Shown here piece by piece: positions 54,566-64,000 of a stretch of 64,000 nt of DNA (position 1 is the first letter of the stretch; each line of letters starts with the position of its first letter). The stretch lies in the NCBI GenBank assembly GCA_038030265.1, contig CM075943.1:22692001-22756000 (forward strand), written 5' to 3'. The DNA comes from Corythucha ciliata (taxonomy: Eukaryota > Arthropoda > Insecta > Hemiptera > Tingidae). A program made the position numbers and the translations under genes. Below the pieces are notes generated by a model that was not told the DNA's origin, did no database searches, and worked only from the letters and a program-made list of their open reading frames with translations.

Positions 54566-56715
54566 CTATAAGTAAACAGAGAAAGTGATCATATGGTGGC
54601 AGCATTGTTAATAAAAACAATTTTTTTTGTTTGCTGCTGTTTTAAATTGGTGAATGAAACTATCACTAGCTGCGCTAGTGTAAGCCAAAGTCGTATAGAT
54701 ACCAAGTCATTTCTCTTTGATAACGCGTGGTCACTAAAGCTAGAGGGAAAATTACTCCCGCCAGAGTGCCACATGACATTTGGTCTCAAAATTTGGCGGT
54801 TCGGAAAACGCTTATGAACAAATAACAAAATAATAGTTTATTAAACCAAATGAAAACTATGAATATTGTAACGGGGGGGGGGGGCTTTTGACGGACCGTT
54901 ACAGGGGAGGAACAGGACAAAATAAAGAAATCACGAGTCACACTCTAAACTTTATTGACTTAACTAAGCAAACCCAACCCACTTACAATTTTAACTAAGA
55001 GACGACTGGGGGGGGGGGACACGATGGTTCTCAGGGCACAATTAAACAGGCTACACTTCCACGAGCCGGTGGCTGGCGAACGACTCTTTCATTTCGGCGC
55101 TTCGTCCACCTGGAAAACTCGGGATTGGGTAGGAGGGGAATTTAACCGGGTCGCCTATTGCGACACTTGCCGTGCCGTTCAAGTGAGCTTTGGACTCTTT
55201 GCTCAGCCCTCTGTCCCATGCCGTAATGTTAGGCAACCTCGGGACCGGCAACCTTTGTCTCCCTTGCGTAGCGCACGTTACAATATCAGGTCTATCACGG
55301 CATAATAGTAATGAATAATGGATAAATGGTTCAAGCAGACTAAAACTGAAGAAGATTTCCGTTGAGTTAAAAAAAGGTTATTGTATATCTATTGAAATGT
55401 TGTTGTTTTACGATGTTTTGTCAAGTGCAGCGAGATCCTGGGCATTTCAAGAGTCAGGTGAGCATGGTGTTTCTTCCATCCCCTCTGCAGACGGAACGTT
55501 GAGGGCGAGTTTCACGCAGATAGTATACCTCGCCCCCTCCAAACAGCCTTCGTCAAGTACATGGCATAATTTTTCACGCCTTATTTGTGCTGCACGGATT
55601 TCAAGTACTCATTCCAATCTACAGAAAATTGTACATAAAATGCTTTGTATACATTTTCCAAATTTTGTCCCCAAAATATCTTCAAACCCACCTTGAACTT
55701 TTACCTTGAAAATTTGCGCTCTACCATCGACTTACAAACGGCGGACATCAATCTACAGTTTCTCTGGCTGAGCTGGGTTTTACACGGGGGCACGTAACAC
55801 GACGGAATTTGAAGTTGAAATTAAATTATTTCATAAGGAAAATGGATCGAAAGGAATCGAAATAATAAAAAAAGAGTGCATTTCATTTTGTATAAGGATA
55901 CCCTAAGCCGTCCCAGAAGTAGTAATGTTGAGACCATGATTTGTTTCGTTAATGTTTGACCCTCCCTCGTACTGTTTGCTGCCGGGTTTGTTTAAGCTGA
56001 ACTTAATGGGAATCAAAGGCTCTTTCAAAATGGAATCATCATACCGAATATAATGCTTCTGGAATCAACTGGTAATTTATAGTGATTTTCTTACCATTTC
56101 AACCCCTATTTTCCCCCCCACCACCTTGACCGATTTGGCCCAAATGCAATACCGACCAGGTTCTTATGACTACTGATTTTTGTGCCAAAGCGCGTTCCGC
56201 TAAATTAATTTCTACGAGAGTTATCGTGCTAACAAGGCCTCACACTTACTTCCACCCCGGGGGCACCACCCCCTCCACCTCGACTTTTTCAAAAAATTAA
56301 AATGGGAATCAAAGGCTAGTCTAACATGGAGTATACGTACCGAATATGATGCTTCTAGAATCAACTGGTGATTTTTAGTGATTTTTTTACCATTTCAACC
56401 CCTATTTTCCCCCCCTCCACCTTGACCGATTTGGCCCAAATGCAATACCGACCGGGATCTTATGACTACTGATTTTTGTGCCAAAGCGCGTTCTGCTAAA
56501 TTAATTTCTACGAGAGTTATCGTGCTAACAAGACCACACACTTACTTCCACCCCGGGGGCACCACCCCCTCCCCCTTGACTTTTTCAACAAATTAATAAA
56601 ATGGGAATCAAAGGCTAGTCTAACATGGAGTATACGTACCGAATATGGTGCTTCTAGAATCAACTGGTGATTTTTAGTGATTTTTTGACGACTTCAAGCC
56701 CTATTTTCCCCCCCT
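54523..56715. repeat. Duplicated block copy 1 (2,193 bp)
   Basis: It matches 58604-60796 with a constant offset of 4,081. The parts compared are identical base for base, including a G12 run (54873-54884). It includes part of an exon, unique non-coding DNA, and most of a HINE-like element that is cut by a LINE at 56716. Confidence 0.95.
55875..56715 (+). mobile_element. HINE-like element, interrupted copy
   Basis: Starts agtgcatttcattttgta as at 28000 and has internal monomers from about 56008, 56304 and 56603. It ends abruptly in a C run, where LINE sequence begins. The 3' hairpin is absent at this place. Confidence 0.8.
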
Positions 56716-58603
56716 GGGGGGTGATTGTAATCGCGTCCGAGAAAAGCTGTTTCTCACGTGCCCCCTGGATATCCTCTCCGCAGAGAGGAGAACTAAACGA
56801 TTACTAATTTCGCCAAAAGCTTCGCTGCCCACTAGAAGCCACACAATGCAGCGGAATACATCCGTTGGCCAAGCAAACCGCCTTTCTCAAGGCGAAAACA
56901 CTTCGGCATTTCGGGTAGCTTTCTGGAATGCCGGAGGATTGACGCAGGAAAAATTCTCCGAACTAAAACTTCTAATTTTAAAACTTGATCTAGACGCATA
57001 CGGAATCGTAGAAGCTGGAGCAGCAGCTGACCTTGAGGAGCTGTATCAGTGTCGGGGATACCGCACATACAGTCTGCCAAGAGCCAGACGGGTGGCTTCT
57101 GGAATGCTCATAGGAGTTAGAAGTGATATGACATCAAAAATGACCATACATAAGCAAATGGTGGAAACTGATCGCATGGAAGCTCTGGAGCTACAACTGT
57201 GGCAGAATAAATCAAATTGCCGCTTCTTCTTCATTTACAACCCCCCCAGAAACAAGCCCGACCTCACGTGGCTTGAGGAAACCTGGAATGGACCATGTGT
57301 AGCGATAGGGGATTTTAATGCGCATTCAAAAAGATGGGGCTATACCAATAACGATGCCACAGGGAATATTTTGGAAGATTTTATTGACTCAAACCCTGTC
57401 GATTTTGTTGAAAATGAAGCTAGCGCCCCGACTTTTCTTTCATACTCTGGCACTCTCTCTCATCCTGATTTGGTCCTTGCCCATGTCCGTCTCGTCCCTA
57501 TGATAAAACATGAACTAGCTGAGGCACCTGGTGGCGCTGGACATAAGGTATTGACCGTGGAAGTGAAGTCAAACAGACATGTGGTTCGATCTCGAGGATG
57601 GCCACGTTGGAATTTAAAGAAGGCAAATTGGAAGAAATATAGAGAGGACGCCGACAAAACACTTGCCATGAAAACATCCTCTGAAAGCATAGACAGTAGA
57701 TGGAAGAGTTTCCGATCTAAGATCCTTGATTTGGCAGGCAGACATATCCCACGCGGCGCTGTAAGGAAATACAAGCCTTTCTGGACCCCTCGGTTGAAGC
57801 AGTTGAGGAATGAGAAGAGGAAGGCTAGGGTGGATGCAGAGGGTGGTGCTCCTGAAGCTTTGGCGCTGCTCACCCTCAAAACCACAAAGCTCACCGAAGC
57901 CATTAAGGCTGCCAAGAGAGAGTGCTACTCCTCTTTCTTGAGGGGACTAGATTACAGGAGGGACGGTGCTAGGGTGCACAAATTTCTATCCAGGCTGAAT
58001 AATGAGCCACCCAGCCCCAAAAACCCGATGTTGATTCGGGGTAAGGAAGTTACTGATGACAGAACAATTGCTACCAGTTTCTGTAAACATTATTCCACAG
58101 TCAGCAACTATTTCCCGTCCAAGAAATCCCATGCAACAGCCCCCGAAATGCGCACACTGTGCCTAGAGGATGGTCTTCATGAACTTTTTAATAGCCCCTT
58201 CACACTGAGCGAATTGGACAGTGCATTACGAGAGACCAAATCTGGTAAGAGTCCAGGCCCAGATGGGATCTTGCCAGAATTTCTGATAAACCTGGGTCCA
58301 AATGCCAAAGGTGTCATTCTCTCATTGCTAAATGAAATCTGGAGACAAGGGACTATCCCTGACGAGTGGAAGAAGGCCGAGATAATTCCTATACATAAGA
58401 AGGGAAAACCAGCAAATAGGATACCAAGCTTCAGGCCAATAGCACTCACGTGTGTGATGAGTAAGGTGATGGAGAGGATGGCTCTAAGACGGCTAATGAG
58501 CTTCATAGAAGACAGAGAAATTCTTTCCCCGAATCAGGCTGGCTTCCGTAGGAACCGTGGGGCAATGGACCACATAGTTCATTTTACCCAGGCTATAAAG
58601 GAT
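56716..58603 (+). mobile_element. LINE with endonuclease and partial RT, 3'-truncated
   Basis: It starts ggggggtgattgtaatcgcg in a C/G run, has a 5' UTR of about 130 bp with a small hairpin (cctctccgcagagagg, 56773-56788), and then an ORF. The sequence is lost in the middle of the RT at 58603, where the duplicated block begins. LINEs are normally truncated at the 5' end, so this 3' loss reflects a later rearrangement. Confidence 0.9.
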
Positions 58604-58669
58604 GGCGGGGGCGGGATTTCTGTGGCAACGTTACCGTGTCCGATCCCTATAAGTAAACAGAGAAAGTGA
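56846..58669 (+). pseudogene. LINE ORF2: APE endonuclease and N-terminal half of RT
   Basis: The first 230 codons form an APE-type endonuclease: VAFWNAGGL at the start, IGDFNAHSKRWG, and SHPDLVLAH. The expected late SDH is changed to GHK, a possible active-site loss. A linker follows, then RT motifs KSGKSPGPDGILPEFL, SFRPIALTCVMSKVMERM and AGFRRNRGAMDHIV. After the aspartate of TQAIKD the frame crosses into the duplicated block and ends 22 codons later with unrelated sequence. The YADD motif is absent. The family is Jockey/CR1/I-like; finer assignment is unsure. Confidence 0.88.
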
Positions 58670-60796
58670 TCATATGGTGGCAGCATTGTTAATAAAAACA
58701 ATTTTTTTTGTTTGCTGCTGTTTTAAATTGGTGAATGAAACTATCACTAGCTGCGCTAGTGTAAGCCAAAGTCGTATAGATACCAAGTCATTTCTCTTTG
58801 ATAACGCGTGGTCACTAAAGCTAGAGGGAAAATTACTCCCGCCAGAGTGCCACATGACATTTGGTCTCAAAATTTGGCGGTTCGGAAAACGCTTATGAAC
58901 AAATAACAAAATAATAGTTTATTAAACCAAATGAAAACTATGAATATTGTAACGGGGGGGGGGGGCTTTTGACGGACCGTTACAGGGGAGGAACAGGACA
59001 AAATAAAGAAATCACGAGTCACACTCTAAACTTTATTGACTTAACTAAGCAAACCCAACCCACTTACAATTTTAACTAAGAGACGACTGGGGGGGGGGGA
59101 CACGATGGTTCTCAGGGCACAATTAAACAGGCTACACTTCCACGAGCCGGTGGCTGGCGAACGACTCTTTCATTTCGGCGCTTCGTCCACCTGGAAAACT
59201 CGGGATTGGGTAGGAGGGGAATTTAACCGGGTCGCCTATTGCGACACTTGCCGTGCCGTTCAAGTGAGCTTTGGACTCTTTGCTCAGCCCTCTGTCCCAT
59301 GCCGTAATGTTAGGCAACCTCGGGACCGGCAACCTTTGTCTCCCTTGCGTAGCGCACGTTACAATATCAGGTCTATCACGGCATAATAGTAATGAATAAT
59401 GGATAAATGGTTCAAGCAGACTAAAACTGAAGAAGATTTCCGTTGAGTTAAAAAAAGGTTATTGTATATCTATTGAAATGTTGTTGTTTTACGATGTTTT
59501 GTCAAGTGCAGCGAGATCCTGGGCATTTCAAGAGTCAGGTGAGCATGGTGTTTCTTCCATCCCCTCTGCAGACGGAACGTTGAGGGCGAGTTTCACGCAG
59601 ATAGTATACCTCGCCCCCTCCAAACAGCCTTCGTCAAGTACATGGCATAATTTTTCACGCCTTATTTGTGCTGCACGGATTTCAAGTACTCATTCCAATC
59701 TACAGAAAATTGTACATAAAATGCTTTGTATACATTTTCCAAATTTTGTCCCCAAAATATCTTCAAACCCACCTTGAACTTTTACCTTGAAAATTTGCGC
59801 TCTACCATCGACTTACAAACGGCGGACATCAATCTACAGTTTCTCTGGCTGAGCTGGGTTTTACACGGGGGCACGTAACACGACGGAATTTGAAGTTGAA
59901 ATTAAATTATTTCATAAGGAAAATGGATCGAAAGGAATCGAAATAATAAAAAAAGAGTGCATTTCATTTTGTATAAGGATACCCTAAGCCGTCCCAGAAG
60001 TAGTAATGTTGAGACCATGATTTGTTTCGTTAATGTTTGACCCTCCCTCGTACTGTTTGCTGCCGGGTTTGTTTAAGCTGAACTTAATGGGAATCAAAGG
60101 CTCTTTCAAAATGGAATCATCATACCGAATATAATGCTTCTGGAATCAACTGGTAATTTATAGTGATTTTCTTACCATTTCAACCCCTATTTTCCCCCCC
60201 ACCACCTTGACCGATTTGGCCCAAATGCAATACCGACCAGGTTCTTATGACTACTGATTTTTGTGCCAAAGCGCGTTCCGCTAAATTAATTTCTACGAGA
60301 GTTATCGTGCTAACAAGGCCTCACACTTACTTCCACCCCGGGGGCACCACCCCCTCCACCTCGACTTTTTCAAAAAATTAAAATGGGAATCAAAGGCTAG
60401 TCTAACATGGAGTATACGTACCGAATATGATGCTTCTAGAATCAACTGGTGATTTTTAGTGATTTTTTTACCATTTCAACCCCTATTTTCCCCCCCTCCA
60501 CCTTGACCGATTTGGCCCAAATGCAATACCGACCGGGATCTTATGACTACTGATTTTTGTGCCAAAGCGCGTTCTGCTAAATTAATTTCTACGAGAGTTA
60601 TCGTGCTAACAAGACCACACACTTACTTCCACCCCGGGGGCACCACCCCCTCCCCCTTGACTTTTTCAACAAATTAATAAAATGGGAATCAAAGGCTAGT
60701 CTAACATGGAGTATACGTACCGAATATGGTGCTTCTAGAATCAACTGGTGATTTTTAGTGATTTTTTGACGACTTCAAGCCCTATTTTCCCCCCCT
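58604..60796. repeat. Duplicated block copy 2 (2,193 bp)
   Basis: Base-for-base match to 54523-56715 in all parts compared, including the G12 run at 58954-58965. At the right end it continues into the remainder of the HINE-like element instead of the LINE. Confidence 0.95.
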
Positions 60797-60949
60797 CCAC
60801 CTTGACCGATTATATATATATATATATGAATTCCGGAGACCACTCAATTCGTGTTCTAGAGGTTCTGAAACGTGAAAAAAACATGACATGACCCATGTTT
60901 TCCACCATCACGACGAGACAAATAGTGCATTTTCAGAATGAAATGCACT
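59956..60949 (+). mobile_element. HINE-like element, complete copy with fewer monomers
   Basis: It has the same 5' start and internal monomers as at 28000, a short TA repeat at about 60813-60827, and the 3' part with the terminal hairpin ending aaatgcact at 60949. It is about 994 bp compared with 1,414 bp for the first copy, because it has about one monomer fewer and a shortened last unit. Confidence 0.8.
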
Positions 60950-62845
60950 AAAATCTATCAGTGAAAATGAAAAATGTCCAAAATCCAGCTGTAATTTTAT
61001 TTGCTTCACATGTAGTTTGTGAAGCAGACACTTTATTGAAGAAAAAGTTGAGACCAAATGCTGTAAGTGCGCTCTGACGGGATCAAAATTTCAAATTTTA
61101 TAAATGACCACAGTTACCATAGCGATAGTGATGAGTGGAAGAACTTGGGTTCTATACAACTTTGGTGTAAGCGGTATTTGTTATCAATTTGAGAGTAGTT
61201 TCACAGGCATTGCTGATAGCGTAAGAAGTATTGATCTCAGTTTGTATTGTTGTTTGATCTTGAAGAGCTCGTAAATAACCTAACATCTCACTTAATCTGG
61301 CTGGGTTTTTAAGATTCTTTGGTGAGTAAATACATCAAACGTGTTCACATTAAAAATTCGGAAAAGAAAGTTCTTGAGATGTAGGTACCTAATCCACTTC
61401 GTGAATCGAAAAGAATTCTTGGGTACTGGGTTATAGCTAGCAAAATTATTATAATTTCGTTGTTAGTGCCACGACCCAATTTATTTATACTTACGGTGGT
61501 CGAGAGCTCACAAATACCTATTTTTCAGTTGAACGGGTGTTGAGTTATTTCATTATCAGCGGTTTCTTCCATCTCAGGACCTTACTACTTCTGAAGTTGT
61601 TCATTCGGGAGGCGTCTTTTTACTGTTAATTTTGAATACAGATTCATCACCATCAAAATCTCGGAATGTCACAGATGGAAGAAAAGGCTACGATGCTAAC
61701 CATATCAACATGGCATTAGACGGGACCGTAGAGGACTCAAAGGAGATATTTAAGCTTTGCCTGCAGTCGTCTGCGCTTGAATAATCCTAATAAATGCTCT
61801 TAAATGATTATTTTCGGCATTCTAAACTATATACCCACATGTATCTGTACGGGGAATAACAATAACAAGTACAGATACAAGTTATGGATCACACCAATAC
61901 CGACACTGATATTGAAGGGTATAGTCGAGGCGAGGTGCTCGGGTTTAATTAATAAAAAGTATAAAAATAAGCACGAAAGTGTACAATATAGTAAGTAAGC
62001 GCCTCGAACCTTGAATGGAATAGAACAAGGCACGATATGAGAGATTGGTAAACAAATCATCCTCCTCTGTCGTAATTAGTGGTAATCCAGCCGAAATGAT
62101 CGAGTGAGAGGACCCGCATTGTGAGGAACTTCGGTAGTCAAGAAGTGGGAAGAAGAAAGGCGAAACAAAAAAGAAGGCGCTGAGACCGGAGTTTTTGGGC
62201 CAGCACCCGAGCTCGGGGAAAGTCGTCTCGCCGGCGGTAACGCTAGCAAAGGATAAAACCGTGAGGAGGAAGGGACGTTTCAGGGGGCAAAATGAGAAAA
62301 CGAGCGGCGAGCACCAGTCTTTTCTCTGTTGTGCCCCGACGCTATCCAATTGCTGATCGTCGGTCTACGGCCGTTCGCTGTGGCTCCGTTGACTCTGTTG
62401 TTGAGCGGTTGATCCATCGACGGCACACCCGTAGGTCGGACTCCCCCGTCGCGTCCGCGTACGCTCGCGTGAAGCGCGTTTCCATCATATTTGAGTAACC
62501 AGTGACCCCCTTATTAACAACTCGCACTAATGTAATACCGAGCCCTATTAGTCGACCTTAGCGCAACTAATAAATGTACACACTTTTCCACGAGTTGTAA
62601 TGGCAAAAAAAGAATGAAAAATACGTGAAAATAATCCAAAATTTAACTTACCGCTTACACTATCGGTATCACTAGTTTCTCTATGACCGGCAGACAGCGT
62701 CTTCCTTAGGTACAATCACCAATTAGCATGAATTTCTTCCAGCGCGTTCCATGCACTTTTCGCCCTAGTGCAGTCTCCAATATCTTCGAGGTATGAATCT
62801 TCAACTAGAAGAAACAACAAACTTAAGGCTTTCTGATTTAGTTGC
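60950..62845. other. No gene recognised
   Basis: Only short open frames are seen. A GC-richer part lies at 62150-62470 with a 68-codon Arg-rich frame lacking a domain. The phrase cacagttaccatagcgatag (61111-61130) is faintly like the core of the hairpin MITEs. Confidence 0.45.
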
Positions 62846-63503
62846 TCGTCTAGTCCCTCGTTATAGGAAAAGAGCTGCACTGATCCAGCCGGAGAATTTG
62901 ATTCAACCTATAAATAACACACACACACCGTCTTTTCTCCAAGTCGAAATCTCTAGATTCGGCCCCAGAATCCGGGACATTCGACTGGTAAACTTGATTT
63001 TGACTCGATTTTTGTGATTACTGCACAAGGATGTCTCGCTTTTCTCCTTAAACTTTTTAAACTCGTCAAGTACTTCGCTCTTAGCCTTTAAATTAGCAAC
63101 GCTGGAAAATCTGGAATGATCATCAGTAAACGTTACAAAATAACGTCCTCCTTCCAGTGAAGTGGGTGTTATTGGTCCAGCAACGTCTGAGTGTACAAGG
63201 TCGAGCAAGGACTTCGCTCTGCTGCAGCTGTTTGGGAAGCTCCGTTCCTTCATCTTCCCCTGAATGCACACCGAGTAAACGTCCAACTGTTGATTTTCTT
63301 TTATTACGTCCGGTAGTGATTTGAGATGGCAAAAACGCTCGTGCCACTTAGGAGTAGTCTTTGCCATTGAAGATTTGACCACTTGGGGTTGAGTAGAGCG
63401 GCCTTGAATCGCGTACACATGCCTTCAGAAGGGTTGGCACGAAAAATCTGTAAGCCCCCCTCCATTAATCGCACATGGACCCGTTTTCAAACTCTACTTT
63501 GAG
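62846..63503 (-). mobile_element. Ty1/copia fragment 2 (integrase part)
   Basis: It matches 49718-50345 closely on the minus strand, with small indels, including lack of a 17 bp tandem duplication present in copy 1. The frame (62903-63418) contains HERFCHLKSLPD with both histidines, and DVAGPITPTSLEGG in the integrase core, then reads into repeat-derived sequence. It is cut at 63503. Confidence 0.85.
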
Positions 63504-63590
63504 TCTTTTCTCCAAGTCAAAATCTCTAGATTCGGCCCCAGAATCCGGGACATTCGACTGGTAAACTTGATTTTGACTAGATTTTTTGAT
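63504..63590. repeat. Second copy of the 83 bp sequence bracketing the copia fragment
   Basis: cttttctccaagtcaaaatc through to cttgattttgact matches 62934-63016. The copia-derived integrase part lies between the two, so they form direct flanking repeats. Confidence 0.8.
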
Positions 63591-63760
63591 TCAAAACCAA
63601 TTACTTTGCGTGATTGGGTCTATCAAAACCAAATTTCGCGTCACATTGCTTTTATGAACCCAAATTTCGCTCTTTGCGGTTTTTCGTTCTTTCAAAACCA
63701 AATTACGTGGATTCGGCTCCTTAAAACACCAATTTCGGGGATTTTCCCTCTGCATAGGAA
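63590..63760. repeat. Degenerate AATTTCGCGG repeat array
   Basis: Units such as caaaaccaaatttcgcgtca and caaaaccaaattacgtggat recur about every 40-45 bp, as at 15370-16215. Confidence 0.65.
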
Positions 63761-63915
63761 AGTGATTAACCCCCGTAGGCGTTACTCTCTGGCGAGCATA
63801 GCATGGCCACATGTTCTCACTGGGGCATGTTTGAATGGGGCTACTGGCCTCATCGAGTCATCGATGCCAAAACGGAGCAATCCGGGGAAAGTAATGAGTG
63901 GCGTGCGGAAATTTT

Positions 63916-64000
63916 AGTGCATTTCATTCAAAAAATGCACTATTGGTCTCGCCCTGATGGTCGCACATATGGGTTGTGATACTTTTTTTCACGTTTCAGA
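63916..64000 (-). mobile_element. HINE-like element, 3' end of an inverted copy, running out of the window
   Basis: The sequence agtgcatttcattcaaaaaa then tgcactattggtctcgccct is the reverse complement of the 3' end found at 29413 and 60949, hairpin included. It continues past the window edge. Confidence 0.85.

Noticed and set aside
55024..55305. 93-codon frame present twice (also at 59105)
   Set aside because: Its double presence is due to the exact block duplication, so it is not evidence for conservation; no domain seen.
62292..62498. Arg-rich 68-codon frame in GC-richer DNA
   Set aside because: Overlaps an equally long opposite frame; composition alone explains it.
1..64000. CRISPR arrays or bacterial-type operons
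   Set aside because: No regular repeat-spacer structure is present; spliced genes, LINEs and LTR elements show eukaryotic DNA.

Overview
The window is nuclear DNA of an animal, most likely an arthropod (this is inferred from the transposon content and the very short introns; the species is not identified). It holds one clearly intact host gene, and almost everything else that can be recognised is mobile or repeat DNA, much of it nested.

Region 1 (1-2343): a short-unit minisatellite (about 170-630), then a possible decayed minus-strand gene remnant (1114-1670). Region 2 (2344-9118): ELP1, the scaffold subunit of the Elongator complex, reconstructed here as 18 exons and 1,203 codons with consistent phases. 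Fifteen of its 17 introns are only 59-76 bp; intron 1 is enlarged to about 2 kb and carries an antisense LINE fragment. Region 3 (9971-14755): a decayed Ty3/gypsy LTR element on the minus strand, primed by tRNA-Ser, with a small hairpin MITE inside its 5' LTR.

Region 4 (about 15-18.3 kb): arrays of decayed short tandem repeats, a hairpin MITE and a palindrome of about 490 bp. Region 5 (24.4-27.2 kb): a 1.4 kb tandem duplication, each copy holding a large foldback element whose arms fold like hammerhead ribozymes. Region 6 (28.0-29.4 kb): an element with terminal repeats, a terminal hairpin and internal repeats of about 300 bp, with further copies at 55.9, 60.0 and 63.9 kb. Region 7 (30-38.5 kb): a mariner-type transposase relic, a Harbinger-type MITE split by a solo LTR and next to a Harbinger-like coding fragment, a 5'-truncated RNase H-bearing LINE, and a long palindrome with a hammerhead-like core. 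Region 8 (39-40.7 kb): more decayed repeats with a young hairpin MITE inside. From about 40.7 to 49.7 kb nothing genic is recognisable.

Region 9 (49.7-64 kb): copia fragments, two tandem tRNA-like genes directly upstream of a second LINE, exons of a SWIM-finger protein, and a base-for-base duplicated 2,193 bp block that brackets an endonuclease/RT LINE cut off in mid-RT. Apart from ELP1 and possibly the SWIM-finger exons and tRNA-like genes, no gene set acts together here; the window mostly records successive insertions, duplications and foldback elements.
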